In this document: in pieces, positions 52,672-64,000 of the stretch
Position numbering within the stretch: the first letter of the stretch is position 1
How the letters are laid out: the number at the start of each line of letters is the position of its first letter
Assembly: GCF_018967645.1 (NCBI RefSeq)
Contig: NZ_JAHLZF010000007.1
Span: 14,933 to 78,932, forward strand
DNA: 64,000 nucleotides
Source: Allobacillus halotolerans
GTDB taxonomy: Bacteria > Bacillota > Bacilli > Bacillales > Alkalibacillaceae
Direction of reading: 5' to 3'
Program-made: the position numbers and the translations under genes
Notes under the pieces: generated by a model
What the model was told of the DNA's origin: nothing
What the model saw: only the letters and a program-made list of their open reading frames with translations
Databases searched by the model: none

Positions 52672-52677
52672 TTGATT

Positions 52678-52870
52678 ACAAAGTTGAAACAGAGCAATCC
52701 TAATGTGTTCGTCTTCTCCGTCGTACGTTTTGACCGAACACTTTTATGTAAGGGAGTCCGGCGTTTCTGTGTGGCGTATATGCCTTTTATAGGACATACA
52801 AAGCACAGAACAGGACACCCACCTGCCTGGAGCGGGTTCAAAACATTAAGGAGGAACGGCACAATTGGGA
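52678..52870 (+). ncRNA. bsrA: 6S RNA (6S-1/BsrA type)
   Basis: Binds the sigma-A RNA polymerase holoenzyme and mimics an open promoter. The 5' TCCTAATGTG and 3' ACATTAAGGA segments pair to close the molecule; GTTTTGACCGAACAC and GAGCGGGTTCAAAAC form the inner closing stem, with the open bubble between, and the CACCCACCTGCCTGGAGCG stretch is the familiar 3' strand. GAGTCCGGCGTTTC and GGCGTATATGCC lie in the apical arm. About 190 nt, the expected size, and found directly after aspS as in B. subtilis. Exact ends are estimated. The 80-codon frame across it is an artefact. Confidence 0.88.
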
Positions 52871-52882
52871 TTGTGTACATAC

Positions 52883-52922
52883 AAAAAAGCTATTTTAAGC
52901 AAACCTTAAAATAGCTTTTTTT
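52883..52922. terminator. Bidirectional terminator between 6S RNA and rsfA
   Basis: AAAAAAGCTATTTTAAG pairs perfectly with CTTAAAATAGCTTTTTT across a 5-base loop. T runs exist on both strands, so it can end both the 6S transcript and rsfA, which converge here. Confidence 0.93.
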
Positions 52923-52990
52923 ATATGTTTATATTGGAAGAAATCAATTATTGAGAGATCTTAATGAACATGCTTTGTGTCCTGCTTTTT

Positions 52991-53602
52991 TCATTTCGCA
53001 ATTTGCTCTAAATTGCCATTTTTCGCCATCTTAAAAGCAGGTGAGGATAGGGACGAATCTTCATCCAATACGACCATTTTCCTTGCACGGTCCATGATGT
53101 TCACAAATGTCTGGTAATCTTCTTTTAAGGTATCGTAATCTTTTTGCAGTTGTTCGTATTTTGCTTTCCATTCTTCATTTTCATTGGTTAACTGTTGATT
53201 ATATTCCTTCATTTGCTCGAATTCAGCTTCATCATTGATTGAAGTAGATTCTTTTAGTTGTTCTAGTAAATGAATAATTTCATCAATGGTGGTAGGTTGT
53301 TGATTCGTTTTCGTTATTTCTTTCGCTTCGGAGATGTTTGTGACTCCATTCGTTGCTTGTTGCTTCATTGCTTTTTTACGTTCTTTCCGTTGCCTTTTGG
53401 CCAAGTCTACTGCTTTTTCATAGTTTTTACGGACTTCAGCGTTCCACCGAAAACCACATGCAGCAGCCGTTCGATTCAGTTTGTCACCGACTTCCTCGAA
53501 AGCCACTAATTGTGTACTTCCTTCACGTATATGTCTAAGCACAGTTTCTGCCAGTAATAAATCATCTTCATGAGACCAAGCGTCTTGCCTCACTTTAACC
53601 AT
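52991..53602 (-). CDS. rsfA: RsfA family prespore regulator
   Basis: 203 residues. In B. subtilis RsfA tunes sigma-F genes in the forespore. The N-terminal Myb/SANT-like DNA-binding domain (about 5-60: [39 protein letters not shown]) and a C-terminal coiled coil (about 110-180) define it. AAAAGGAG stands upstream of ATG 53602 on the minus strand; the frame beyond to 53830 crosses the rarA start. RsfA paralogues (such as YlbO) share this layout, so the exact member is uncertain. Divergent from rarA. yrvM, found after aspS in B. subtilis, is absent. Confidence 0.82.
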   Translation of the reverse strand: MVKVRQDAWSHEDDLLLAETVLRHIREGSTQLVAFEEVGDKLNRTAAACGFRWNAEVRKNYEKAVDLAKRQRKERKKAMKQQATNGVTNISEAKEITKTNQQPTTIDEIIHLLEQLKESTSINDEAEFEQMKEYNQQLTNENEEWKAKYEQLQKDYDTLKEDYQTFVNIMDRARKMVVLDEDSSLSSPAFKMAKNGNLEQIAK

Positions 53603-53758
53603 ATTCCCAACTCCTTTTATCTCGAATGATAGTTTCCTATTTCTATCATGTGCAAGTTGTGAGGATAATATACATAGAAATCCAGGCTCAAACTCAGAAA
53701 AAACTGGACATCTATAGTAAAATAGAAAAAGATTGAGCATGAATTGAAGGAGAACGAT

Positions 53759-55057
53759 ATGTTTAATAATGAACCACTTGCATTCCGTATGCGACCTGAG
53801 AAAATTGAAGAAGTTGTCGGTCAAAAACATGTGATCGGTGAGAACACTTCTTTATATAAAATGATTAAAAATGGATATGTACCATCAATGCTTCTGTATG
53901 GACCACCCGGAACTGGGAAGACTTCTTTAGCTTATGCCATTGCAGGTTCTTCCAATATGGAATTCTTTGCGATTAATGCGACAAGCGCCAGCAAAAAAGA
54001 GGTTGAACAGATTATCCAAGAAGCAAAATTAACTAGAAATGTGCTTTTGTTCATCGATGAGATTCATCGCTTTCACAAAGGACAGCAGGATACATTGCTA
54101 AATGCGATGGAGGAAGGAATTATAACATTCATCGGTGCGACAACTGAAAATCCTTATCATAGTGTAAATAATGCAATTCGATCACGCTGTGGGCAGATCA
54201 AGCAATTACATCCGTTGAATCAAGACGATATATTAGGACTTCTTCATCGAGCGTTAAAAGACCCAAGAGGATTATCCCACATGACGATTGATATTTCGGA
54301 TGATCATCTGAAGCTGATCGCTGAAACGACAGGTGATGGGCGTACAGCTTTAACGATTTTAGAAGAAGTTGTTTACGCTTCGGATATGACGGATGAAGGT
54401 ACCTACCAAGTAGAACTCGAAACGGTTCAGTCAAGCATTCAAAATAAAGGTTTTGTGCATGATAATAAAGGAGACATTTATTACGATCTGCTATCGGGGT
54501 TTCAAAAAAGTATTCGTGGCAGTGATGCGGATGCCGCCTTATATTATTTAGCTAGACTGTTAGAAGGCGGCGATTTGGAAGCCATCATGCGTCGATTGTT
54601 GGTGATTGCATACGAGGATATTGGTTTGGCTAGTCCAGCCGTAGCTGCACGTGTGTTGCCTGCCATTCAATCCGTCGAACGATTAGGCTTGCCTGAGGCG
54701 AGGATTCCTCTAAGTGTGATCACCATTGAGTTATGTTTATCACCGAAGTCGAATACCGCTTATAAAGCACTGGATAAAGCGATTAAGCATGTCAAAAAAG
54801 GTGTGACGGCGGATATACCAGATCATATAAAGGATTCGCATTATGCAGGTGCATCCAACCTGGGACATGGAGTTGAATATAAATACCCGCATCATTCTTC
54901 TACTGGATGGGTTTACCAAGAATATTTACCTGAGTCCCTCCGTGGTATGTCATATTATCAGCCTAAAATGTTAGGTGAAGAAAAAAGATATGCGCAAACA
55001 TACGAGAAGTTGAAAAAGTTATCGAACGAATCGCGACAGGATGAAAAGAAGCGCTAG
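53759..55057 (+). CDS. rarA: Replication-associated recombination ATPase RarA
   Basis: 432 residues, AAA+ clamp-loader-like (MgsA/YrvN). Acts at stalled replication forks. [19 protein letters not shown], Walker [15 protein letters not shown], Walker [35 protein letters not shown] and the C-terminal tetramer domain with [20 protein letters not shown] are typical. ATG 53759 has AAGGAG upstream. Confidence 0.96.
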   Translation: MFNNEPLAFRMRPEKIEEVVGQKHVIGENTSLYKMIKNGYVPSMLLYGPPGTGKTSLAYAIAGSSNMEFFAINATSASKKEVEQIIQEAKLTRNVLLFIDEIHRFHKGQQDTLLNAMEEGIITFIGATTENPYHSVNNAIRSRCGQIKQLHPLNQDDILGLLHRALKDPRGLSHMTIDISDDHLKLIAETTGDGRTALTILEEVVYASDMTDEGTYQVELETVQSSIQNKGFVHDNKGDIYYDLLSGFQKSIRGSDADAALYYLARLLEGGDLEAIMRRLLVIAYEDIGLASPAVAARVLPAIQSVERLGLPEARIPLSVITIELCLSPKSNTAYKALDKAIKHVKKGVTADIPDHIKDSHYAGASNLGHGVEYKYPHHSSTGWVYQEYLPESLRGMSYYQPKMLGEEKRYAQTYEKLKKLSNESRQDEKKR

Positions 55058-55066
55058 TTCATTAAA

Positions 55067-55095
55067 TTCCACAATGTATTAAAACATGCTATAAT
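55067..55095 (+). promoter_or_regulatory. Likely promoter of cymR-iscS
   Basis: A perfect TATAAT at 55090 with a weak -35 (TTCCAC at 55067, 17 bases apart), about 70 bases before cymR. Confidence 0.55.
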
Positions 55096-55163
55096 GTCAG
55101 ATGGTTTTCGCAAAAGGTGCCAATCCATCTGTTAGATTTGGTTATTGATGAGGGGGATATTGG

Positions 55164-55586
55164 ATGAAGATCTCTACGAAAGGGAGATACGGACTAACGA
55201 TCATGATTGCATTGGCAAAAGGACATCCGAGTAAAAATCCGATTTCGCTAAAAGTAATTGCACAAGAATATCATTTATCTGAACATTATCTTGAACAATT
55301 AATCGCACCACTTCGCAATGTTGGTTTGGTCAGAAGTGTTCGCGGAGCTAAAGGTGGTTATTTATTGGCTGAAGAGCCGAAAAATATAACGGCAGCAGAC
55401 ATCATAAAACCACTTGAAGGACCGATTCGCCCCGTTGAAGAGATGGAGGATGAACAACCTGCTCAGCAAGAATTGTGGCGACGAATTCGTGACGCCGTAA
55501 AGGATGTACTCGATTCAACAACGTTGGCTGATTTAGCAGAGCACGATGGCTCCATTTATCAAGAAGAAGATATGTTTTATATTTAA
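55164..55586 (+). CDS. cymR: Rrf2-family cysteine metabolism repressor CymR
   Basis: 140 residues. Winged-helix repressor of sulphur-uptake and cysteine genes, which works with CysK in B. subtilis. MKISTKGRYGLTIMIALAKG and the LRNVGLVRSVRGAKGGYLLA wing are the Rrf2 signature. The protein contains no cysteine at all, which rules out an iron-sulphur IscR or NsrR and fits CymR. GAGGGGGAT precedes ATG 55164. Followed by the cysteine desulfurase gene, as in B. subtilis. Confidence 0.92.
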   Translation: MKISTKGRYGLTIMIALAKGHPSKNPISLKVIAQEYHLSEHYLEQLIAPLRNVGLVRSVRGAKGGYLLAEEPKNITAADIIKPLEGPIRPVEEMEDEQPAQQELWRRIRDAVKDVLDSTTLADLAEHDGSIYQEEDMFYI

Positions 55587-55607
55587 TAGAAAAAGTAGGT
55601 GACTTCT

Positions 55608-57891
<2,284 letters not shown>

Positions 57892-57892
<1 letters not shown>

Positions 57893-57925
57893 AAGTCAGC
57901 ACATTTATTGTGGTGGCTTTTTTGC
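57892..57925 (+). terminator. Imperfect terminator after mnmA
   Basis: AAAGTCAGCAC and GTGGTGGCTTT pair with two mismatches, then TTTTTT and GCC. The stem is imperfect but the U tract and position are right. Confidence 0.55.
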
Positions 57926-57995
57926 CAGATAAACGATTGATTCAATAGAAGGATATTGATAAGAAAATACATACTTTTATAACGAAAATATTTTC

Positions 57996-58024
57996 TTCGC
58001 ATTACTTCTACGATACGATAGAAT
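57996..58024 (+). promoter_or_regulatory. Possible promoter of the TPR gene and recD2
   Basis: TTCGCA (57996) and TAGAAT (58019) with 17 bases between, about 40 bases before the TPR gene. Confidence 0.5.
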
Positions 58025-58064
58025 AAAAAGACGATCAACGAATTAACCGAAAGGAGTCAACCTG

Positions 58065-58727
58065 ATGAACTTAATTGAAAAAGGAATCGAACATATGCAA
58101 GCGAATGAGCTAGAAGAAGCCGCTAATACATTCAATCAATACATCGAAGAAAATCCAACAGATCCAGTAGGCTTTATCAATTTCGGAAATCTATTAAACC
58201 ATGTAGGTGAATATGATAAAGCACAAAATTTCTTTAATCGTGCGATCGAAATTGATTCTAAATCAGGAACCGCTTATTACGGCCTAGGTGTGCTCCATTT
58301 CGAACAGAAAAATTACCAACAAGCCGCAAAAGAATTTCAAAACGCGGTTCGATTTGGATTAGATGATGCAGATGCTTATTATATGCTCGCTGTTTCTTTG
58401 AGAAATCAGCAAAACGAAAAGCTGGCGCTTCCATTCTTTCAACGAGCAAGTGAGTTGAAAAAGTCAGACACAGAAATTCAGTTCCAGTATGGCTTAAGCT
58501 TAGCTTATAATGAGCAGATCGACCATGCACTGAATCAGTTGTTGTATGTCACGGAATTGGATGACCAACATGCAGATGCACTTTATAATACGGCTGTATG
58601 TTATTTGCATAAGGAGCAGCCGAAGAAAGCTTTAACTTTTTTCAAAAAAACTCTCGATGCACAGCCAGACCACATGCTTGCGGCAGATGGTAAAATTAAA
58701 GTCGAAGAATATTTGAGTGAAGGGTAA
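58065..58727 (+). CDS. Tetratricopeptide repeat protein, YrrB-like
   Basis: 220 residues made of about six TPR units of 34 residues, for example PVGFINFGNLLNHVGEYDKA, GTAYYGLGVLHFEQKNYQQA and ADALYNTAVCYLHKEQPKKA. No signal peptide or membrane helix, so a cytoplasmic scaffold. Matches YrrB, found between trmU/mnmA and recD2 in B. subtilis; partner unknown. GAAAGGAG precedes ATG 58065. recD2 starts 31 bases after its stop. Confidence 0.88.
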   Translation: MNLIEKGIEHMQANELEEAANTFNQYIEENPTDPVGFINFGNLLNHVGEYDKAQNFFNRAIEIDSKSGTAYYGLGVLHFEQKNYQQAAKEFQNAVRFGLDDADAYYMLAVSLRNQQNEKLALPFFQRASELKKSDTEIQFQYGLSLAYNEQIDHALNQLLYVTELDDQHADALYNTAVCYLHKEQPKKALTFFKKTLDAQPDHMLAADGKIKVEEYLSEG

Positions 58728-58758
58728 CTCAACTGGATCGTTGAAGGAGATAGATGGA

Positions 58759-61191
58759 ATGACTGATCAACTTTATATCAAAGGCCAATTGAATCATATG
58801 ATTTTTCATAATGCCGAAAAACAATTTTCCATCGCATCGATCAAACTGGATGAAACGAATATAGACTTAAAAGAAGATGAATTTGTTGTTAAAGGTCATT
58901 TTCCGAAACTTACGTATGGAAACGATTATATATTTTACGGCAAAATGGAAAGTCATCCTCGATTTGGTGATCAATTTCATGCCTTCACGTATGAGAAAGA
59001 GTTGCCGAAAACAGAGGAAAGCTTAATCCGCTATCTCTCAAGCGATTTATTTTATGGGATCGGATTGAAAACAGCACAAAAAATTGTTGGTAAGTTGGGA
59101 ATCGATACCGTCGAAAAAGTGCTCAGGGATGAAACAGTTTTAGATGGCATTGTGTCGTTGAAAACAGAAACAAAGCAGCAGTTTATTCAAGACTTACGAC
59201 TTCATCAAGGTTTCGATCGTGTCACCGTTGAATTATCCAAATACGGAATAGGACTGCAGCTTGCGCAAAAAATTTATGCGTTACATCAAGAAAAAACCTT
59301 GGACGTATTAACAGAAAATCCCTACCAACTTGTATTCCAAATTGAAGGGTTCGGTTTTCAGCGTGCAGATGAAATTGCCCAGCAGATTGGAATCCGCAAT
59401 GATCATCCAACACGAATTCAAGCAGGTATTTTGCATGTGTTGGAAGAAGAGTCACTCAACGGTCATGTTTTCGTCTACGAAAATTACTTGATTCGTCAGG
59501 CAACGGAATTATTATTTTCGCGTGGAGCACAAGTTGGTTTTTCATTTCAAACCTTTTTTCAATCACTAATCGAAGAATCTTTACTTGTGAAAGAAGATGA
59601 TCGGATATATCTCCCTCAGCTTTACTTTGCAGAAGAAGGAATTGCGTCTCAATTAGCTCGAATCCAAGAGGTAAAAGAGGATACATCCTATGAAGAAAGC
59701 GAACTGTTGAAATTCATTGGTGATTTAGAAGAGCGAGAAGGTATTTCATACGGTGAAGAACAATATGAAGCGATCAAGATGGCTTTGGATGAAAAAGTCA
59801 TGATATTGACTGGCGGTCCAGGCACTGGTAAGACGACCGTTGTAAAAGGTATCTTGGAGAGCTACCAAAAACTGTGTGATAAAGAGAAAACAATCAAAGA
59901 TTCCGATTACTTGCTATGTGCACCGACAGGCCGAGCTGCCAAGCGATTGAGTGAATCGACAGGGATGAAGGCGAAAACCATCCACAGTTTGCTCGGTTGG
60001 AGCGGAGAGAGTGAGTTCGAGTATGATGCTGGTAACCAACTGGATGGAAAGTTAATCATCATCGATGAATTTTCGATGGTCGATGTTTGGCTTGCCAATC
60101 GGTTGGTCAAAGCTATACCTTCTTCGATGAAAGTCATCCTTGTAGGGGATGAAGATCAATTGCCCTCCGTCGGACCAGGTGAAGTACTGTCTGATTTATT
60201 GAAGTCGGATTGCATTAAAGTGGCCAGATTGGAAGAAATCTATCGACAAAAAGAAGATTCATCGATTATTAAGTTAGCACATGCGATTAAAAATGACCGT
60301 TTAGAAGAACTCGATTTATCGAAGTCCAGTGACTTTAATTTTTTCCCGACATCAACTGAAAACACAGGAATCGTCATTGAAAAAATAGTCGAGCGTGCAT
60401 TGGCAAAAGGATATACGCAACGGGATATACAAGTATTGGCCCCTATGTACCGATCGAAAGCGGGTATTCATGCATTAAATGAAACGTTGCAGCAGCTGTT
60501 TAATCCGCCTTCTCAGCAAAAACGAGAAATCAAGCACTTCGATTCGGTCTATCGATCCGGGGACAAAGTGATTCAACTCGTTAATCAACCAGAAAAGAAA
60601 GTGTTTAACGGAGATATCGGAGAAATCAGAGCCATTAAAAAACCAACGGAAACGGAAACGAAAAAAGAAGAAATGATTGTGGACTTTGAAGGATTAGAAG
60701 TTTCATATACACGGCAAGATTTCAATCAGTTGATGCTCGCTTACGCCATTTCGATCCATAAATCACAAGGCTCGGAATTTCCAATTGTGATCATTCCAAT
60801 TGTTCGCTCTTTCAGAAGAATGCTCGTCAAAAATTTAATTTACACAGCGATCACCCGAGGAAAGTCATCACTCATTATTTGTGGTGAATATAATCAATTC
60901 ATGGATGGGTTGAAGCAGAAGAACTTTTTTAACCGTAATACGACGTTAGTCGAACGGCTTAAGTATGTTTGGGGAATGAGTGTAGAAGAAATCGATCGTA
61001 ATGACGCGACGGAAGTCAATCACTCATCAAAAGAACTGGGTAGGACGCAAGAAAAAGCACAACCTACTAAAACGACCGAAGCAAATGATGTGAAAACGGA
61101 GAACAATACAGAAGATGATTTTGAAGGCCTTCCGTTAGAAGATGCCGAAAAACATGATGATGATTTATCACCCTATGATTTTATGGAATAA
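58759..61191 (+). CDS. recD2: RecD2-type 5'-3' DNA helicase
   Basis: 810 residues. SF1 helicase of the stand-alone RecD2 (YrrC) class, linked to fork restart and mismatch repair. N-terminal OB-like and helix-hairpin-helix region (about 1-200: LSSDLFYGIGLKTAQKIVGK), Walker A MILTGGPGTGKTTVVKGI, Walker B IIIDEFSMVDVWL, VGDEDQLPSVGPGEVL and the C-terminal motif LMLAYAISIHKSQGSEFPIV. The last 90 residues are acidic and unordered. ATG 58759 follows GAAGGAG. No recB or recC are nearby. Confidence 0.95.
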   Translation: MTDQLYIKGQLNHMIFHNAEKQFSIASIKLDETNIDLKEDEFVVKGHFPKLTYGNDYIFYGKMESHPRFGDQFHAFTYEKELPKTEESLIRYLSSDLFYGIGLKTAQKIVGKLGIDTVEKVLRDETVLDGIVSLKTETKQQFIQDLRLHQGFDRVTVELSKYGIGLQLAQKIYALHQEKTLDVLTENPYQLVFQIEGFGFQRADEIAQQIGIRNDHPTRIQAGILHVLEEESLNGHVFVYENYLIRQATELLFSRGAQVGFSFQTFFQSLIEESLLVKEDDRIYLPQLYFAEEGIASQLARIQEVKEDTSYEESELLKFIGDLEEREGISYGEEQYEAIKMALDEKVMILTGGPGTGKTTVVKGILESYQKLCDKEKTIKDSDYLLCAPTGRAAKRLSESTGMKAKTIHSLLGWSGESEFEYDAGNQLDGKLIIIDEFSMVDVWLANRLVKAIPSSMKVILVGDEDQLPSVGPGEVLSDLLKSDCIKVARLEEIYRQKEDSSIIKLAHAIKNDRLEELDLSKSSDFNFFPTSTENTGIVIEKIVERALAKGYTQRDIQVLAPMYRSKAGIHALNETLQQLFNPPSQQKREIKHFDSVYRSGDKVIQLVNQPEKKVFNGDIGEIRAIKKPTETETKKEEMIVDFEGLEVSYTRQDFNQLMLAYAISIHKSQGSEFPIVIIPIVRSFRRMLVKNLIYTAITRGKSSLIICGEYNQFMDGLKQKNFFNRNTTLVERLKYVWGMSVEEIDRNDATEVNHSSKELGRTQEKAQPTKTTEANDVKTENNTEDDFEGLPLEDAEKHDDDLSPYDFME

Positions 61192-61314
61192 TATGATACA
61201 AACGTTGTGTCATAATGAAGTTGAGTATTGAAGCGGCAAACGATTGAATTTAAAATGCATAAATTGGGCGCTCATAACAAAAAATGAGAGGAAAATACAA
61301 AGGAGTTATTTTCC

Positions 61315-61482
61315 ATGAAATGCCCAAATTGTCACACACCCAACATAGGACTGATCAATGAAGGACGATTTTATTGCTGGAATTGCCTCGTAGAAGTCAA
61401 TCAGAACCAACAATCAAGAGAAATGGTCAGCCAATTGCACCAACCTGAGTATTTTTTAGAAGATTTATTTTCTGATGAATGA
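61315..61482 (+). CDS. 55-residue zinc-ribbon protein
   Basis: MKCPNCHTPNIGLINEGRFY, then CWNCLVEVNQ and an acidic end FLEDLFSDE. Two CxxC pairs 15 residues apart (C3/C6 and C21/C24) form a rubredoxin-like zinc knuckle. CAAAGGAG lies ten bases before ATG 61315, a strong site, so translation is likely even though the frame is short. It resembles small zinc-ribbon proteins seen near alaS in Bacillaceae, but I cannot name a function. Lies between recD2 and the alaS T-box; the alaS promoter starts ten bases after its stop. Confidence 0.75.
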   Translation: MKCPNCHTPNIGLINEGRFYCWNCLVEVNQNQQSREMVSQLHQPEYFLEDLFSDE

Positions 61483-61491
61483 TAGTAGAAA

Positions 61492-61520
61492 TTGACAGCC
61501 TTATAGAGATTCAATATAAT
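61492..61520 (+). promoter_or_regulatory. Consensus promoter of the alaS T-box leader
   Basis: TTGACA (61492) and TATAAT (61515) with a 17-base spacer: perfect at all 12 consensus positions. Confidence 0.9.
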
Positions 61521-61526
61521 AACGAC

Positions 61527-61803
61527 AGAAGCAAAAATTCACGAAATCGATGAAGGAAACGAGTAAATGACAGAATCACTTCAAGAGAGGCGTCTTCCTG
61601 GCTGTAAAAGACGCTAAGTGAATGTCATTGAACGCTATTCCAGAGAGCGGCTAATCCCCGCCGGTCCACTCCGTTACGGTGTTTGAGCTGATAGGCTTTA
61701 TTTGGTTATCATTCTGAATGGGAAGAATTGACCAAGGCAAAGTCTATAATCAGGGTGGCACCGCGGATAACCGTCCCTACATCATACTGTAGGGGCTTTT
61801 TTG
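61527..61803 (+). ncRNA. T-box riboswitch, alanine (alaS leader)
   Basis: The T-box AGGGTGGCACCGCGGAT is at 61752-61768, followed by the terminator CCCTACA...TGTAGGG and a T run ending about 61802. Stem I includes the GCGTCTT...AAGACGC hairpin near 61590. The probable specifier is GCT at 61634, in GAACGCTATTCC, an alanine codon followed by A. Uncharged tRNA(Ala) should allow readthrough into alaS. Confidence 0.93.
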
Positions 61804-61848
61804 TATTTGGCTCAGTTAAACGTACGTATTAAATTCTTAATATCGAAT

Positions 61849-62100
61849 GAAGCCGCTGAAAAGTCGAGTGAAGCCGCTGAAAAGTCGAGTGAAGCCGCTG
61901 AAAAGTCGAGCGAAGCCGCCGAAAAGTCGAACGAAGCCACCGATAAATCGAGCGAAGCCGTCGAAAAAACGAGCGGAGCCGTCGAAAAAACGAGCGGAGC
62001 CGCTGAAAAATCGAGTGAAGCCGTCGAAAAGTCGAGCGAAGCCGTCGAAAAGCCGAGCGAAGCCGTCGAAAAATCGAGCAAAGCTGCCAAAGAGCAACCA
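61849..62100. repeat. Tandem array, exact 21-bp period, 12 units, inside the alaS leader
   Basis: Units start at 61849 and every 21 bases to 62080. The consensus is GAAGCCG(C/T)(T/C)GAAAAGTCGAG plus one base; the last unit is degraded. Several units are identical over long runs at the start and drift toward the end. The array lies after the T-box terminator and before the alaS ribosome binding site, so it is part of the 5' untranslated mRNA. All frames on both strands are nearly open, but no ribosome binding site is seen. 62101-62140 is plain AT-rich DNA. Confidence 0.95.
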
Positions 62101-62154
62101 CAGACGTTAACAATGCTTTATATTTTAAATGAGAATTTTTAAGGAGGAAAAACG

Positions 62155-64000
62155 ATGAAAATACTGACATCAAGTGAAGTACGACAAATGTTTTTGGACT
62201 TTTTTCAAGAGAAAAAACACTCGGTGGAACCTAGTCAATCATTGGTTCCCCATGAAGACCCGACTTTATTATGGATTAATAGTGGGGTTGCAACGTTAAA
62301 AAAGTATTTTGATGGACGAGTCATTCCGGATAATCCAAGAATCGTCAATGCTCAAAAGGCTATCCGAACAAATGATATTGAAAACGTTGGATTTACTGCT
62401 CGTCACCACACATTTTTTGAAATGCTCGGCAACTTTTCCATTGGTGAGTATTTTAAAGAAGAAGCGATTGAGTGGGCATGGGAATTTTTGACGAGCAAGG
62501 ATTGGGTTGGATTTGATCCGGAAAAATTATCGGTAACAGTTCACCCAGAGGATGAGGAAGCATATAAGATCTGGGCAGAAAGAATTGGCCTGCCTGTAGA
62601 GAGAATTATTCGTATTGAAGAAAACTTTTGGGATATCGGTGAAGGTCCAAGTGGTCCAAACTCAGAAATCTTTTATGATCGTGGCGAAAAATATGGAAAC
62701 GATCCAAAAAATCCAGAGTTATATCCAGGCGGTGAAAATGAACGATATTTGGAAATTTGGAATTTAGTCTTTTCTCAGTTTAACCATAATCCAGACCATA
62801 CGTATACACCATTACCGAACAAAAACATTGATACAGGTATGGGCTTGGAACGGATTGTTTCTGTCATACAAGATACACCTACGAATTTTGAAACGGATCT
62901 ATTTAAACCGATCCTTGAAAAAATTGAAGAAATCAGTGGGAAAACATATGGTAAAGCAAAAGAAGTCGATACAGCATTTAAAGTCGTCGCCGATCATGTA
63001 AGAACCGTAGCATTTGCGATTGGAGATGGAGCGTTGCCTTCAAATGAAGGAAGAGGTTACGTTTTAAGAAGACTATTAAGAAGAGCGGTACGTTTTTCGA
63101 AAGAACTGGGTATGAACCAACCGTTCATTTATCAGTTGGTCGAAGTCGTTGCAGATATTATGAAGGACTTCTATCCAGAAGTCAGTGAGAAAAGTGACTT
63201 CATCCAGAATGTCATCCGGAAGGAAGAAGAACGTTTTCATGAAACGCTTCAAGAGGGACTTGCGATTTTAGAAAAAATAATGAAACAAGAAAAAGAAAAA
63301 GGAAGTTATATCTTCCCTGGTAATGAAGTGTTTGTTCTTTATGACACGTATGGATTTCCGAAAGAACTGACTGAAGAATATATCCAAGATGAAGGCTTTC
63401 AAATAGACGAAGCAGGATTTGAAAAAGAAATGGCAGCACAGCGTCAACGTGCGCGGGCAGCTCGACAAAACGTTGACTCCATGCAGGTTCAAGACCAAGT
63501 ACTAAGAGAAATCCATGTAGAAAGTCAATTTACAGGCTATGAACAATTAACTATTCAATCTACCGTCGCAGCATTAATTAAGGACAGACAAGAAGTTCAA
63601 GAAGTAAACCAAGGTGATGAAGCCTATTTATTTTTGAAGGAGACACCTTTTTATGCAGAGAGTGGCGGTCAGGTTGCGGATGAAGGAATCATCCAATCAG
63701 AAAACGGAAAAGCTTCTGTATTGGACGTTCAAAAAGCGCCAAATGGACAACATCTACATCGCATTAAAGTAGAGGAAGGTAGATTGAGTAATCAGGAATC
63801 TGTAAAAGCGACAGTCGACCAGCAGAAACGGAAGAAAGTGATCAAAAATCATACAGCTACGCACCTATTGCATCAAGCGCTAAAAGATGTACTAGGCGAT
63901 CACGTCAATCAATCAGGGTCACTTGTTGCGCCCGGTCGTCTACGATTCGACTTCTCTCATTTCAATGCTGTTACGGAAGAGGAATTGAGTGAAATCGAGA
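62155..64000 (+). CDS. alaS: Alanyl-tRNA synthetase, 3' end outside the window
   Basis: The first 615 residues are present; about 260 more are expected. Class II catalytic domain with [40 protein letters not shown] and [11 protein letters not shown], then the editing domain with [20 protein letters not shown], whose histidines bind zinc and clear serine and glycine. AAGGAGG precedes ATG 62155 after the 21-bp array. Controlled by the alanine T-box. No frameshift is seen up to the edge. Confidence 0.97.
   Translation, partial: MKILTSSEVRQMFLDFFQEKKHSVEPSQSLVPHEDPTLLWINSGVATLKKYFDGRVIPDNPRIVNAQKAIRTNDIENVGFTARHHTFFEMLGNFSIGEYFKEEAIEWAWEFLTSKDWVGFDPEKLSVTVHPEDEEAYKIWAERIGLPVERIIRIEENFWDIGEGPSGPNSEIFYDRGEKYGNDPKNPELYPGGENERYLEIWNLVFSQFNHNPDHTYTPLPNKNIDTGMGLERIVSVIQDTPTNFETDLFKPILEKIEEISGKTYGKAKEVDTAFKVVADHVRTVAFAIGDGALPSNEGRGYVLRRLLRRAVRFSKELGMNQPFIYQLVEVVADIMKDFYPEVSEKSDFIQNVIRKEEERFHETLQEGLAILEKIMKQEKEKGSYIFPGNEVFVLYDTYGFPKELTEEYIQDEGFQIDEAGFEKEMAAQRQRARAARQNVDSMQVQDQVLREIHVESQFTGYEQLTIQSTVAALIKDRQEVQEVNQGDEAYLFLKETPFYAESGGQVADEGIIQSENGKASVLDVQKAPNGQHLHRIKVEEGRLSNQESVKATVDQQKRKKVIKNHTATHLLHQALKDVLGDHVNQSGSLVAPGRLRFDFSHFNAVTEEELSEIE

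Noticed and set aside
52672-52914. 80-codon frame after aspS
   Set aside because: It lies across 6S RNA and its terminator; the RNA structure explains the sequence.
61801-62142. Open frame encoding an E-A-A-E-K-S-S repeat protein, and overlapping frames on both strands
   Set aside because: Any stop-free 21-bp repeat leaves frames open on both strands. There is no ribosome binding site, and the frame starts inside the T-box terminator.

Overview
The window is chromosomal core DNA from a low-GC, endospore-forming Firmicute of the family Bacillaceae. The evidence is sporulation genes (spoVID, spoIIB, spoIVFA, spoIVFB, spo0B, safA, coxA, spoVB, rsfA), Gram-positive T-box leaders, strong AGGAGG-type ribosome binding sites with frequent TTG and GTG starts, and a gene order that follows the Bacillus subtilis hemA-to-alaS segment almost gene for gene. 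An RNase E/G gene, which B. subtilis lacks, and acid-rich proteins would suit a halotolerant or alkaliphilic relative, but the genus cannot be fixed from sequence alone.

Layout. 0.2-1 kb: a transposase scrap and a small membrane protein. 1.2-6.7 kb: tetrapyrrole synthesis (hemA, then hemCDBL), without hemX. 7.5-8.8 kb: spoVID and a small antisense membrane gene. 8.8-14.9 kb: T-box plus valS, folC and a membrane diguanylate cyclase. 15.6-21.5 kb: spoIIB, radC, mreBCD, minCD (cell shape and septum placement). 21.7-25.8 kb: spoIVFA/FB, RNase G, then the L21 leader with rplU-prp-rpmA. 26-32.8 kb: spo0B-obg, safA-coxA, a short-chain reductase, yebC, ruvAB. 33-43.4 kb: queA-tgt-yajC (queuosine tRNA modification and translocon), yrzE, an ArsB/NhaD-type transporter, spoVB, comN, secDF, a LapA-like protein. 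43.5-52.6 kb: recJ, apt, relA, dtd, T-box plus hisS-aspS. 52.6-64 kb: 6S RNA, rsfA, rarA, cymR-iscS-mnmA, a TPR protein, recD2, a 55-aa zinc-ribbon gene, T-box plus alaS (runs off the end). Relative to B. subtilis, hemX, ysxE, comC, maf, pheBA, bofC and yrvM are not at their usual places.

The unexpected part is between the genes. Several intergenic gaps hold structured repeats: three tandem arrays with a period of exactly 21 bp (6.9, 35.7 and 61.8 kb), one of exactly 52 bp (15.1 kb), and a decayed 52-bp repeat (38.3 kb). A complete 282-bp non-coding element at 25.9 kb has 12-bp perfect terminal inverted repeats and a perfect 8-bp target duplication, so it looks like a MITE. Decayed pieces of the same element lie just before two of the 21-bp arrays, and a second shared 41-bp piece lies before the 52-bp array. 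I infer that the arrays and the mobile element belong to one family of intergenic DNA. A second item of interest is the coxA ribosome binding site: it is fully complementary to the 16S rRNA tail and is paired in a perfect 11-bp hairpin with an upstream copy of the anti-Shine-Dalgarno sequence.

Limits: no database search, folding program or alignment was run. Family names rest on recognised motifs, lengths and gene order. Promoters and leader boundaries were read by eye.
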